Source: Spirochaetaceae bacterium (GTDB taxonomy: Bacteria > Spirochaetota > Spirochaetia > Treponematales > Treponemataceae). Taken from it: a stretch of 64,000 nucleotides of DNA. The stretch is taken from positions 37,372 to 101,371 of the forward strand of contig JAGAOP010000021.1 of assembly GCA_017623685.1 (NCBI GenBank). The letters are read 5' to 3'. The notes beneath the pieces are model-generated. The model was not told the DNA's origin, searched no databases, and saw nothing but the letters and a program-made list of their open reading frames with translations. This document shows positions 52,208 to 61,493 of this stretch, one piece after another. Each line of letters starts with the position of its first letter. Positions within the stretch are counted from its first letter, which is position 1. The position numbers were made by a program, and so were the translations under genes.

Positions 52208-54214
52208 CTATAAAAGGCTTACAGGATCCATATCAACTTCGATATATACGTTTGTTGGTGATTTATATCCATACAAAAATCTTGAACAAACCTGTTGTAA
52301 TGGAGTAGGAGAAATTGCCCGTAATAATATTTGCCACCTGAAATTTGCTGCAATTTTATAAATGGGACATTCTGAAGGACCTAGAATATCCAACTCTAAT
52401 TTCATTTTTTTTGTTTCGATAGAAATTATTTGAGCAGCATCTTTAGCGGCTTTTTTTGATTCCTTTTCGTTTGCAGAACGAAAAACTAATCTTAACATTC
52501 TAGAAAAAGGTGGGAAACCTAAAAGTTGTCGTTGTTCGAGTTCTTGTTGATAAAAATCTTCCGTCGAGTTTGAACAAGCATAGGCAATAGCTTCTCGTTC
52601 TGGAGAAAAACTTTGAACAATAACCTTTCCGTCTGGGAAAAATCTTCCAGCCCTGCCTGCTACTTGAGTTATTAAAGCAAAGGTTCGTTCAGAGGCTCTA
52701 AAATCAGGCATATGCAATCCAGTATCTGCTAAAACAACCCCTACAAGTTTTAGATTTGGAAAGTTTAAACCTTTAGCCACCATTTGTGTTCCTAGTAAAA
52801 TATCAATTTTTCCTGATTTAAAATCTTCTAGTTTTTCTTGTAGCTCACCTTTTTTAGAAAGACTATCTGTATCAATTCTACTTATCCTTGCTCCTGGGAA
52901 TTTTGCTTCAACTTCTGCTTCGATAAATTCTGTACCAAATCCTGAATAGCCAACATCCATGGATGTACATTCTGGGCAAAGGGATGGGGGCTCTATAACC
53001 CAACCACAATAATGACACCGAAGTCGTTTTTCTGATTTATGGAAGGTTAGGGGAACAGAACAATTTTTGCATTTCAGTTCATAATTACAAGTATTACACC
53101 TAAAAAAATGGGTAAAGCCTCGTCGATTAAGAAACAAAATAGTTTGTCTTTTTTCTGCGAGAGTATTTCTAATCTCGTCACATAAAAGAGGAGAAAGACA
53201 TCCATCTGCAGTATCAGTTTTAGATAAATCTACAATCTGAATTTCAGGTGTTTTTCCTCCTGCTAACCTTTTACTTAATACATGACGTTGAATTTTACCA
53301 GATTCCATTAAGTGCCAAGCTTCAACAGAGGGAGTTGCGCTTCCCATTACCAAAGGAATTCCTAGGGTTGCACAGCGATACATAGCAACCTGTCGTGCAT
53401 GATATCTAGGAGTATTTCCTGATTTATAAGAACCATCATGTTCTTCATCAATTATTATCAAGCCCAAATCTGGAACAGGAGCAAAAACCCCACTTCTTGC
53501 TCCAATTACAACTCTTGCTTCTTTATTTATAATTCTATGCCATTCTTTTAGTCTTTGGCTAGGACTTAATTCAGAGTGAAGAACCGCTGCCGTTTGACCA
53601 AAGCGATTTACAACTGCTTCTACTACTTGATGGGTAAGTCCAATTTCTGGAACAAGATAAATTACGCCTTTTCCCTGTGTTAAAAGTTTTTCTGCAGCTT
53701 CTAAAAATACTTCAGTTTTACCTGTTCCTGTGGGACCATATAAATAATGTAATTGTTTTTTTTGATGAATAATTTCATTTGCAGCATTTTTTTGTTCTTG
53801 GGAAAGTTCAAATTTCTTTTCAAAAACAGATTCATCTTCAGGAAAAGAAAAACTAGGAATCTCAGATTCTCTTCGTCCAGAAGGAATTATTGTGGCTAAG
53901 GCTTCTCCAGTACTACATAAATAATATTTTGCCATCCAATTAGAAAGAGCTATCTGTTCTTCTGTGAAAATCACATCTTTATCCAATATTTTTAATATTG
54001 GTTTAATTTTATCTTCAGTTATGGGTAAATTTTTGGGTAGCTCTGTACTAATTGACAAAACATATGCTGTCATTCTTCGATTACCGAAACGAACCTCAAC
54101 TCTTTTTCCTACAGCAATTTCTTCTGTTAATTCATCTGGAATCTTGTAGGTAAAACTTTGATTAATTGGTACATTTAATACAGTTTGAATAAATAAAGTT
54201 TTAGAGTTTAGCAT
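52208..54214 (-). CDS. priA: Primosomal replication-restart helicase PriA
   Basis: PriA recognises stalled forks and reloads the replicative helicase. The 668-residue protein has the N-terminal fork-binding domain (residues 1-110), Walker A LYGPTGTGKTEVFLEAA, IIDEEHDGSYKSG, MGSATPSVE, the paired zinc sites CNTCNYELKCKNC and CHYCGWVIEPPSLCPEC, and helicase motifs LGTQMVAKGLNFP, LADTGLHMPDFRASER and VAGRAGR. It is slightly shorter than E. coli PriA. It starts one base into the udg stop codon. The downstream gap to the nrdR promoter contains an 8-bp inverted repeat with a long loop, not a convincing terminator. Confidence 0.95.
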   Translation of the reverse strand: MLNSKTLFIQTVLNVPINQSFTYKIPDELTEEIAVGKRVEVRFGNRRMTAYVLSISTELPKNLPITEDKIKPILKILDKDVIFTEEQIALSNWMAKYYLCSTGEALATIIPSGRRESEIPSFSFPEDESVFEKKFELSQEQKNAANEIIHQKKQLHYLYGPTGTGKTEVFLEAAEKLLTQGKGVIYLVPEIGLTHQVVEAVVNRFGQTAAVLHSELSPSQRLKEWHRIINKEARVVIGARSGVFAPVPDLGLIIIDEEHDGSYKSGNTPRYHARQVAMYRCATLGIPLVMGSATPSVEAWHLMESGKIQRHVLSKRLAGGKTPEIQIVDLSKTDTADGCLSPLLCDEIRNTLAEKRQTILFLNRRGFTHFFRCNTCNYELKCKNCSVPLTFHKSEKRLRCHYCGWVIEPPSLCPECTSMDVGYSGFGTEFIEAEVEAKFPGARISRIDTDSLSKKGELQEKLEDFKSGKIDILLGTQMVAKGLNFPNLKLVGVVLADTGLHMPDFRASERTFALITQVAGRAGRFFPDGKVIVQSFSPEREAIAYACSNSTEDFYQQELEQRQLLGFPPFSRMLRLVFRSANEKESKKAAKDAAQIISIETKKMKLELDILGPSECPIYKIAANFRWQILLRAISPTPLQQVCSRFLYGYKSPTNVYIEVDMDPVSLL

Positions 54215-54972
54215 TAAATATTTTCCACTTTAAGAGAATTATCGTAGAAAGGAGCTAATTCCCGCAGTTTTTCTCTAAAAACCTTTAAATCATTCCAAGC
54301 AGGACGTTTTAAGTCTTCGTTTCGTAGCAAAGCACTAGGATGATATGTAGCCATAAAGGGAATACCCTTATAGTCTAGAATTTGACCTCGTAATTGACCA
54401 ATTCCCTGAGTTGTATTAAGTAAACTTTGTGTAGCGACTCTTCCTAATGCTAAAATCATTACAGGTTTTAATACTGCAATTTGAGCCGACAAATAAGAGG
54501 AACAAGCTTCAATTTCCTCAGGTAGGGGATCTCGGTTTTCTGGAGGACGGCATTTTACTATATTAGCTATAAAACAATTTGTATCTCTAGATAAATTTAT
54601 AGCAATTAACATTTTATCTAAAAGTTGGCCTGCCTTTCCCACAAAAGGTTTGCCACTTTCATCTTCCTCTGCACCAGGTCCTTCTCCAATAACCATTACA
54701 ATTGGATTTTTAACTCCAACTCCAGGAACTGTCTTTTTTCTTTTTTTACACAAATTACATCGTGTACAATTATTAATTTTAAGTGCAATATTTTCTATAA
54801 CAGAATTATCATCTTTGTAATTAGAAATTTTATCTTGATTCAATAAATTTGATTTTATATCATCATTAAAAATAGGAGTTGAATTTTGATATTGTGGGGA
54901 TGGATATTCATTAATCCAATCCGACAATTTATTTAACATGGTGTAAATTTGTTTTTTTTCTGTACCAGTCAT
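54214..54972 (-). CDS. udg: Uracil-DNA glycosylase, Fe-S (family 4) type
   Basis: A DNA repair enzyme that removes uracil. The C-terminal 190 residues match family 4 UDGs: the cluster cysteines CTRCNLCKKR, then VMVIGEGPGAEEDESGKPFVGKAG (active-site region), NIVKCRPPENRDPLPEE with the third cysteine, CSSYLSAQI with the fourth, LALGRVATQSLL and ATYHPSALLRN. The first 60 residues are an Asn/Ser-rich extension of no recognised fold. Translation is coupled to priA by a one-base overlap. Confidence 0.93.
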   Translation of the reverse strand: MTGTEKKQIYTMLNKLSDWINEYPSPQYQNSTPIFNDDIKSNLLNQDKISNYKDDNSVIENIALKINNCTRCNLCKKRKKTVPGVGVKNPIVMVIGEGPGAEEDESGKPFVGKAGQLLDKMLIAINLSRDTNCFIANIVKCRPPENRDPLPEEIEACSSYLSAQIAVLKPVMILALGRVATQSLLNTTQGIGQLRGQILDYKGIPFMATYHPSALLRNEDLKRPAWNDLKVFREKLRELAPFYDNSLKVENI

Positions 54973-55079
54973 AAAAAAGAGTATACAACCAAATATTTGG
55001 AAAATCTAGTAGCTTTTTTTTATTCTTTTTTCAATCTGCTTGATTTTTTTCTTATTTTCGTATAAAGTTTATAAACCCC

Positions 55080-55103
55080 TTGGAGCATTTGCTCCCAATT
55101 TTT
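55080..55103 (+). promoter_or_regulatory. Leader hairpin upstream of rpsF
   Basis: GGAGC (55082-55086) pairs with GCTCC (55091-55095) across ATTT, and flanking TTGG/CCAA adds pairs with one bulge, followed by TTTTT. It resembles a small terminator within the rpsF leader, so it may attenuate the ribosomal operon. A possible promoter (TTGATT 55040-55045, TAAAGT 55063-55068) lies just upstream. I do not see the CCG signature of the S6:S18 autoregulatory motif. Confidence 0.45.
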
Positions 55104-55120
55104 GTCCATAAGGAGATGAC

Positions 55121-55402
55121 ATGAGAAAGTATGAACTTATGACTATCTTCCCTATAGAGGAAGAAAAGTACAAGGCTGGCCTTGATGCAGTTCGCTCTGT
55201 TTTAGGTGAATTTGGTGTCGAGATTGAAAAAGAAGAACCCTTCGGTGAACGTGAACTTTGCTACGAAGTTAAAAAGCAAAAACACGGTCGCTTTTTGTTT
55301 CTTATTATAAAAGCAAACCCAGCAAAATTGGTGGATATTGATCGCCAGTTTAAATTGAATTCGGATTTGTTAAAGTTTATGTTCGTCAAAATTGATGAAT
55401 AG
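55121..55402 (+). CDS. rpsF: 30S ribosomal protein S6
   Basis: S6 pairs with S18 on the platform of the 30S subunit. The 93-residue protein shows the usual start MRKYELMTIFPIEEEKYKAG, the LCYEVKKQKHGRFLFL strand and ends at about the core length without a long acidic tail. AAGGAG precedes the ATG. It opens the conserved rpsF-ssb-rpsR-rplI-dnaB operon. Confidence 0.95.
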   Translation: MRKYELMTIFPIEEEKYKAGLDAVRSVLGEFGVEIEKEEPFGERELCYEVKKQKHGRFLFLIIKANPAKLVDIDRQFKLNSDLLKFMFVKIDE

Positions 55403-55420
55403 TTTGTCTAGGAGGCGAAT

Positions 55421-55921
55421 ATGGCAGCGGATTTAAATCATGTTGTTTTAATTGGAAGACTTACTCGAGATGCAGAGTTAAAATATACAACATCTGGTTT
55501 TGCAATTTCAAATTTTTCCGTAGCTGTAAATCGCAGACGAAAGAACGGAGAACAGTGGATAGAAGAGGCTAGTTTTTTTGAAATTAACCTTTATGGTAAA
55601 TCTGCTGAAAGCTTAAAACCCTATCTTTTAAAAGGCAAACAGGTTGCCATTGATGGCGAACTAAGGCAGGATAGATGGGAGCAAGATGGTCAACCAAGAA
55701 GTAAGGTTGTAATTTCTGCAAACAATGTTCAGCTTTTAGGTGGAAATAGTACTGGTTCAGGTGGAATGCAATCCACTGGGGGGTACAATGCAAATACCAG
55801 TGCAAAGCCTTCATATCAACCACGTAACAACATGAATTCTGATTTTCAGGGCGGTTATGAACAACCATCCTATGATTCATATGGTAGTTCAGATGGATTT
55901 CCAGAGGATATACCATTCTAA
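55421..55921 (+). CDS. ssb: Single-stranded DNA-binding protein
   Basis: SSB coats single-stranded DNA and recruits repair and replication enzymes, including PriA. The 166-residue protein has the OB fold (LNHVVLIGRLTRDAELKYT, ISNFSVAVNRRRKN, EEASFFEINLYGKSAES, GKQVAIDGELRQDRWEQDG), a Gly/Ser/Asn/Gln-rich flexible region and the conserved acidic tip ending EDIPF. AGGAGG precedes the ATG. It lies between rpsF and rpsR as in most bacteria. Confidence 0.96.
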   Translation: MAADLNHVVLIGRLTRDAELKYTTSGFAISNFSVAVNRRRKNGEQWIEEASFFEINLYGKSAESLKPYLLKGKQVAIDGELRQDRWEQDGQPRSKVVISANNVQLLGGNSTGSGGMQSTGGYNANTSAKPSYQPRNNMNSDFQGGYEQPSYDSYGSSDGFPEDIPF

Positions 55922-55953
55922 GCTATTTTTTAGCATTTTAATAGGAGATTATT

Positions 55954-56265
55954 ATGTCAGACGAAATGATTAAAGATATTGACACAACACCAGATGTTCA
56001 AATGCAAGATATAATTCGTGATGCAGACGAACGTGCTCCAAGAGCAAAGGGAAAAACTTTTTTTCGCAAAAAGGTTTGTAGATTTTGTGCAAACAAAACA
56101 AAGATTGATTACAAAGATGTAGATGCTTTGCGTCGTTACACTACAGAAAGAGGTAAGATTTTACCACGTCGTATTACAGGAACATGTGCAAAACATCAGC
56201 GTCGTCTTGCTTTGGAAATTAAAAGAGCAAGAGCAATTTGTTTGCTACCATTTGTTGCAGACTAA
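55954..56265 (+). CDS. rpsR: 30S ribosomal protein S18 with N-terminal extension
   Basis: S18 is normally about 75 residues; this one has 103, the first 30 being an acidic extension ([20 protein letters not shown]). The core is canonical: [40 protein letters not shown] and the basic end. The cysteines CRFC and a later TCAKH are kept, so it may be a zinc-binding (C+) form. The start ATG follows AGGAGA with good spacing, supporting the extended protein. Confidence 0.94.
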   Translation: MSDEMIKDIDTTPDVQMQDIIRDADERAPRAKGKTFFRKKVCRFCANKTKIDYKDVDALRRYTTERGKILPRRITGTCAKHQRRLALEIKRARAICLLPFVAD

Positions 56266-56276
56266 GATTTTAGGAT

Positions 56277-56308
56277 ACTGCTACACCGACTCCCGGCTAG
56301 GTCGCAGT
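56277..56308 (+). other. GC-rich hairpin between rpsR and rplI, candidate structured RNA
   Basis: In an AT-rich background ACTG (56277-56280) pairs with CAGT (56305-56308) and CGAC (56287-56290) with GTCG (56301-56304). A six-base CTACAC bulge lies on the left and the loop is TCCCGGCTAG. No T tract follows, so it is not an intrinsic terminator. It may be an RNA processing or protein-binding site in the rplI leader. Confidence 0.45.
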
Positions 56309-56336
56309 TTAATTAATTTATTTATAGGAGCTTGAA

Positions 56337-56867
56337 ATGAAAGTAATACTTAATCAGGATGTAAAATATCTTGGCGAAGAAGGTGATGTAAAAGTTGTTG
56401 CAAATGGATATGCTAGAAACTATCTGTTCCCTCGTGGATTTGCAGTGCCTTACAATGATATGACAGCTGCTCATTTTGAAGCACGCAAAGAAGAAATAGA
56501 AGCACGTAAAGAAGAAAAACGAAAGGCAGCAGCTAGTTTAAAAGAAAAACTTGAAGCTTTTACTGTTGAATTAACAATGCCAGCAGGTCCTAATGGAAAA
56601 CTTTATGGGGCTGTTACAAATCAAACTATTGTTGACGTTCTTTTGAAAAATGGTTTTGAAATTGAACGAAAAAAGATTGAAGTTCCTGGTATGACAATTA
56701 AAAGTGTTGGTAAATACCATGTAACAGTTCATCTTTATGAAGCAGCTCATGCTGAACTAAATGTAATTGTTACTTCACAGGAAGAAATTGAAAAAAAATC
56801 AAAAGAAGATGCAAAAACTTCTAAAAAAGAAACCCCTGTAGCAGACGAAACCGCTAAGGAAAACTAA
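56337..56867 (+). CDS. rplI: 50S ribosomal protein L9
   Basis: L9 sits at the base of the L1 stalk and limits frameshifting. The 176-residue protein has the typical start MKVILNQDVKYLGEEGDVKV, GYARNYLFPRGFAVPYN, the long connecting helix (residues 45-80, Glu/Lys/Arg/Ala) and the C-terminal domain (PAGPNGKLYGAVTNQTIVDV). A 25-residue charged tail rich in Lys and Glu extends beyond the usual end. AGGAGC precedes the ATG. The dnaB start follows the stop directly. Confidence 0.95.
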   Translation: MKVILNQDVKYLGEEGDVKVVANGYARNYLFPRGFAVPYNDMTAAHFEARKEEIEARKEEKRKAAASLKEKLEAFTVELTMPAGPNGKLYGAVTNQTIVDVLLKNGFEIERKKIEVPGMTIKSVGKYHVTVHLYEAAHAELNVIVTSQEEIEKKSKEDAKTSKKETPVADETAKEN

Positions 56868-58196
56868 ATGTCAGATGCGTCCCTAAAAGGTAAGGTTCCA
56901 CCACATCATTTAGAAGCTGAACAAGCTGTTTTAGGAGCATTACTTCTTGATTGGGACGCTGTGACTACGACCTTGTCTTATCTTCGACCAGATCGTTTTT
57001 ATTCAATTCAAAATCAAATTATTTTTGAAGCCATGTTATCTCTTTCAAGCAAGGGGCAACATGGCGATATTCTTTCTATTACAGAAGAATTACGCTCAAC
57101 AGGTAAATTAGACCAAGTGGGTGGGGTTGCATATATTTCTTCTCTTACAGATACTGTTCCCACAAGTGCAAATATCGAATATTACGCAAAGATTGTTCGG
57201 GATAGATCTGTACGAAGAGATTTAATTAAAACTGCTTCTCAAATTATTGCAGATTCCCATGATGAAACTGTAGATTCTCGCTCGATATTAGAGGAAGCCC
57301 AAAAAAAGATTTTTTCTCTTACTGATTTAAATCAAACTATTGAAATTGTTAATGTTAAAAGACTTATAAATGATACCATTGAAGTCATTGAAGGTTATTG
57401 CAAAAATAATAATGACTATACTGGTATTCCATCAGGATATACACGCTTAGATTCAATGACTAGTGGCTTTCAAAAATCTGAATTAATTATTATAGGGGCA
57501 AGACCTTCTATGGGGAAAACTGCTATTGCCTTAAATATGGCTCGCTATATGGCAGTAGAAAAACATATTCCTGTTGGTTTTTTATCATTAGAAATGACTT
57601 ATCAACAAATTGGACAGCGTCTTTTATCTCAAGAATCCCGTATTGATGGAAAAAAATTTAGAAGTGGAATGTTTCAAACTAATGAAATCAGCAAAATGCA
57701 AGAAGCTGCTGGTCGTATCTATGATGCTCCTTTTTACATTGTAGATACTCCAAACATGAAACTTTTAGATTTACGGGCTATGGCTCGCAGAATGAAAACT
57801 CTCCATGACGTTGAAATTATATTTATTGACTACATTGGTCTTATTAGTAGCGAAAATGTAAATATCCCACGACATGAACAAATTGCTGAAGTTTCTCGTT
57901 CCTTAAAAAGTTTAGCTCGTGAACTTAAAATTCCTATTGTTGCACTTTCGCAGGTTAAACGAGATAGTGAAGGTAGAGAGCCTAATTTAGCAGATTTACG
58001 TGAATCAGGTTCAATTGAACAGGATGCGGACGTTGTAATGTTTATTCATCGTGAAAGAGTCAGTTCTGAAAATAATGAACCTATTAAATCTAAATTACTT
58101 CTTTCAAAACAACGTAATGGTCCTACAGGAGTAATAAATCTTCTCTTTTTACCTCAATATGCTAAATTTGAAAATATTACCGAAGATAAATTTTAA
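56868..58196 (+). CDS. dnaB: Replicative DNA helicase DnaB
   Basis: The hexameric 5'-3' helicase of the replication fork, 442 residues. The N-terminal collar domain begins PPHHLEAEQAVLGALLLDWD. The RecA-like motor has Walker A IIGARPSMGKTAIALNMAR, FLSLEMTYQQIGQRLLSQES, the Walker B region EIIFIDYIGLI, VALSQVKRDSEGR and DLRESGSIEQDADVVMFIHR. No intein is present. The ATG follows the rplI stop with no gap. The 3' end is 10 bp from a convergent gene, and I see no terminator. Confidence 0.97.
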   Translation: MSDASLKGKVPPHHLEAEQAVLGALLLDWDAVTTTLSYLRPDRFYSIQNQIIFEAMLSLSSKGQHGDILSITEELRSTGKLDQVGGVAYISSLTDTVPTSANIEYYAKIVRDRSVRRDLIKTASQIIADSHDETVDSRSILEEAQKKIFSLTDLNQTIEIVNVKRLINDTIEVIEGYCKNNNDYTGIPSGYTRLDSMTSGFQKSELIIIGARPSMGKTAIALNMARYMAVEKHIPVGFLSLEMTYQQIGQRLLSQESRIDGKKFRSGMFQTNEISKMQEAAGRIYDAPFYIVDTPNMKLLDLRAMARRMKTLHDVEIIFIDYIGLISSENVNIPRHEQIAEVSRSLKSLARELKIPIVALSQVKRDSEGREPNLADLRESGSIEQDADVVMFIHRERVSSENNEPIKSKLLLSKQRNGPTGVINLLFLPQYAKFENITEDKF

Positions 58197-58206
58197 TTAG
58201 TTTTTC

Positions 58207-60120
58207 TTAAAATTCAAACCAAATTCCATCAGTTGTCATATACCAATCAGCATTATATTTTCCTGTAGATGAATCATACCAAGATACACTACCATCTCTG
58301 TTCAATACAGCTAATCTGTTGGCGGTTCTAGCAACTTTTAATGGTAAAGAAGCTGAACGAACTAATTGTGTTTGTCTCTTTGAATTTGTATTGTAGGTTT
58401 TAATTTGACTTTTCCCTAAATTTGTATACAAATTAATACCATATTGAATTAAAAATGCGTTTGTATCTTCTTCATCCAACCTCATTATAATTGAAGAGGT
58501 CTTTTTCTCTGGATAATAGGCAAATATTGAAGTTTGAGATCCATTTGAAGATGTGGTCATTAACAATCCATAGATTATACTGCTAGTACTGTTTTCGTTG
58601 TAGCAAAGTGAAAAGGCAACATTCCCGTTTAGAGGCAACATTACAGTTTCTTTTGTATCAATGTTTACATTAATTAGAGGAGATCTAGGATTACTTGCAG
58701 CAGATTTTGCAACAATTAATTGCTCATCTTTGTATAAAATTACATCTTGTAAACCAGTTCCAACATATAATTCTTTTGTTGTTTTAGAAATAATATCGTA
58801 CATTTGTACGGTTGTATTTCCTTCGATATATACTAATTTATCACCAAATAATTTCAATACTTGAATTCCTGATTTAGGCATAAATAAAGAAGTTGTTTCT
58901 TTTGTTTCAATATTAAATAGTGAAACATTTTTTCTTTCGCCTTTAGACCAAAGAATAATATTATTACCATAGGGTAACATATCTGTAAAATCATTATTAT
59001 TACAAATATTATTTACAACCCCAGTGTCGTAAGATGTATTAAATATCGTTTTTGGAGTTAAACAATAAAATTCATTGTTTATTGTAATAATATCCAAAAC
59101 TTTGTCGTACATATTATCTGTTATTGGGATCAACGTTACAGTTGAACCAGAAGCTGTTGTATCAGTTTTATAAATATCTCCAGTTTTAGTTCCTATTATT
59201 AAAGAAGTATCTGTTTTAGATACAGCAGTTATATTATTTTTTGCTGAAAATCCTGACAAAGATTTAATTGTTATTGGTGAATTTACAGTTGTTGAACCGT
59301 CAGTATTTAAGCTTGCATTTATCATTTTTAAAGTGGAATTTCTTCCGTTATTTTCCATGTAATAAATAGAAGTGTCTTGGGGATCGGAAAATATTACAGG
59401 GGATTCCGCTGCAATACATCCTGCTGTTTTCCCAGAAAGAGCATCTATAATATAAATTTGATTATTTTTTGTACCGGCTAAAAATAAATTATTGTTAAAT
59501 AAAGAAACTTGTTCTAGCTGTTGTTCTGTTTGAAATCTTTGCTTTCTTTTACCTGTTGTCATGTTGTAGTAGGTAAGATGACCAGCAGGGGAATACATTA
59601 CAGCACTTTTTTCAGAACTACTACTATAAATCATGTTTACAATTCCAGTAGCATCCTTTACTTTTGCAATTTTTTGTCCAGAATTTGCATTAAAATATAT
59701 TGCTCCATCTACAGTTGCAGTTCCCACTGCTAATAAGGTTCCTTTAGCAGTATATTTTAGTTCAGTAATAGAACTTGTAAATGATTTTACGAATTTTCTT
59801 TTTAGTGTAGTCCAATTCCATACAGATACTCGATGAATAGAATAACCATCTGTTTCATAAACAGCAATATCGTTTCCGTTGGGACTTATGGAAATAAGAC
59901 GTATTTCCAATTCAGTAATTTGATAATGCTCTCCAAGACCATCTGATGTCCATTTTATAATAAAACCATCTTGTCCAACGGAAAAAAAAGACCCATCTTT
60001 TGCAAAGGCTGTCATGGAAACAGGAGATTGATGAGATTGAGTAGAAATATGTGTTTGGGAATACCCCATAGAACCAACTAAAAATAAAGCTAAAACAATA
60101 ACAAAAAAGGATTTTTTCAT
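58207..60120 (-). CDS. Exported beta-propeller-like (WD40-type) protein
   Basis: A 637-residue protein with a signal peptide (KKSFFVIVLALFLVGSMGYS, likely cleavage after Ser-20 or so, no lipobox cysteine). The rest is beta-strand-rich with repeating units that end in WD-like or YD-like dipeptides, for example SVGQDGFIIKWTSDG, SVWNWTTLKRKF, IYIIDALSGKTAG and AVLNRDGSVSWYDSSTGKY, consistent with one or two WD40-type propellers. It is probably periplasmic, of unknown function. It precedes no gene on its own strand but lies downstream of rseP by 2 bp, at the end of the uppS-cdsA-dxr-rseP operon. Confidence 0.78.
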   Translation of the reverse strand: MKKSFFVIVLALFLVGSMGYSQTHISTQSHQSPVSMTAFAKDGSFFSVGQDGFIIKWTSDGLGEHYQITELEIRLISISPNGNDIAVYETDGYSIHRVSVWNWTTLKRKFVKSFTSSITELKYTAKGTLLAVGTATVDGAIYFNANSGQKIAKVKDATGIVNMIYSSSSEKSAVMYSPAGHLTYYNMTTGKRKQRFQTEQQLEQVSLFNNNLFLAGTKNNQIYIIDALSGKTAGCIAAESPVIFSDPQDTSIYYMENNGRNSTLKMINASLNTDGSTTVNSPITIKSLSGFSAKNNITAVSKTDTSLIIGTKTGDIYKTDTTASGSTVTLIPITDNMYDKVLDIITINNEFYCLTPKTIFNTSYDTGVVNNICNNNDFTDMLPYGNNIILWSKGERKNVSLFNIETKETTSLFMPKSGIQVLKLFGDKLVYIEGNTTVQMYDIISKTTKELYVGTGLQDVILYKDEQLIVAKSAASNPRSPLINVNIDTKETVMLPLNGNVAFSLCYNENSTSSIIYGLLMTTSSNGSQTSIFAYYPEKKTSSIIMRLDEEDTNAFLIQYGINLYTNLGKSQIKTYNTNSKRQTQLVRSASLPLKVARTANRLAVLNRDGSVSWYDSSTGKYNADWYMTTDGIWFEF

Positions 60121-60122
60121 TT

Positions 60123-61493
60123 TTATTTTCCTACTCCATTAATAAAAAATTTTGCATCACTAAATATTGCAATTCCCAAAAGAAGTAATATAAATGCAAT
60201 TCCAATAAATTGAGTATAGTATATAACTTTTGGATGAACCTGTCTCCGTATAACAGTTTCTATTAATGCAAATAAAATTAAGCCACCGTCCAATATTGGT
60301 ATTGGCAATAGATTCATTATAAAAAGAGAAATATTTATTAAAGCTAAGAAGTTTAATGTACTAACGAGACCTGCAATAAATCCTTGAGAAAAACCTTGTT
60401 CTACAGTATCACCTAGCATTACTGTTATACGAGCAGGTCCTGAAACTGCATCTGTAAATTTTACACCTTTAAATAATAACCCTATACTTTTAAATGTTAA
60501 AGAAATTAATTCACCAGTTTCTTTAAAACCTTCAATTATTGCAGGGAAAAAGGATTTTCTTTCCGCTTGGTGCTGAGGAACAGAAAAAAGTATTCCCATG
60601 GAATCATTACCTTCAAGATTTATTTCAAGTTCTATCGTTGAAATATTTCCGTTAATATCAGTTCGTTCAATTAAAATTGGAAAAGTTTGTTTATTAGCTA
60701 AAAAATTATTTAATATTTTTTGTATATCAGCAGTATTTTGAATATTGTAATCGTTAATTGATAAAATTTTATCTCCAGAAATAATTCCAGCTGTTTCTGC
60801 CGGACTATTTGGCTCAACTGAATGAATTATTGGATCAATCCAATTCATTACTCCTATTTTACCGATTCCTGTAGATGTATCCATTATAGGAATAATATCA
60901 AATATTAGCTTTTCATTATTTCTAATTACAGTTACTTTTAATGTCTCATTTGGATTTGTTCCCACAATCGAGGATATATCAGAAAATAGTTTAATATCTT
61001 TGTCGTTAATACTTACTATTCTATCTCCTGTTTTTATGCCTGCTTCGTAAGCAACTGATTTTTCTGTTATAGATACTTCGTTGGCTAAAATAATGCGATT
61101 ATCGGCTGAATAATAAGTGTAACCTGTCATAGCAATTATAGTAAAAGCTAACACAGAAAACAAAACATTCATTCCTGGTCCCATAAAAGCAATAAAAGCC
61201 CTTTTTAAAGGATGAACACCATAAAAACTATTTTCTTCTTTCGGTATGTATGAAAGTTTTTCTTCGATAGCTTTTTGAAAAGCCTGTTCACCTTTCATTC
61301 CACAATATCCACCAAAGGGTAATAAAGAAATACGATAATCAGTTTCTTTTATTGTTTTATGCAAAAGAACTGGACCCATTCCAATAGAAAAAGATTCTAC
61401 CTTAACTCCACAAAGTCTAGCTGCAATAAAATGTCCTAATTCATGTACAAATACAATAAAACCTAGGCACAAAATGCCCCAAATAATACTCAA
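60123..61493 (-). CDS. rseP: Site-2 protease RseP (RIP metalloprotease)
   Basis: An intramembrane zinc protease of 456 residues that cleaves membrane-bound regulators and leftover signal peptides. The zinc motif HELGHFIAARLCGVKVESFS is at residues 18-37. Two PDZ-like domains occupy about 115-290 (AGIKTGDRIVSINDKDI; AGIISGDKILSINDYNI). The C-terminal membrane part has NLLPIPILDGGLILF with the third zinc ligand, Asp. Start ATG overlaps the dxr stop (ATGA), placing it in the uppS-cdsA-dxr-rseP operon. Confidence 0.95.
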   Translation of the reverse strand: MSIIWGILCLGFIVFVHELGHFIAARLCGVKVESFSIGMGPVLLHKTIKETDYRISLLPFGGYCGMKGEQAFQKAIEEKLSYIPKEENSFYGVHPLKRAFIAFMGPGMNVLFSVLAFTIIAMTGYTYYSADNRIILANEVSITEKSVAYEAGIKTGDRIVSINDKDIKLFSDISSIVGTNPNETLKVTVIRNNEKLIFDIIPIMDTSTGIGKIGVMNWIDPIIHSVEPNSPAETAGIISGDKILSINDYNIQNTADIQKILNNFLANKQTFPILIERTDINGNISTIELEINLEGNDSMGILFSVPQHQAERKSFFPAIIEGFKETGELISLTFKSIGLLFKGVKFTDAVSGPARITVMLGDTVEQGFSQGFIAGLVSTLNFLALINISLFIMNLLPIPILDGGLILFALIETVIRRQVHPKVIYYTQFIGIAFILLLLGIAIFSDAKFFINGVGK

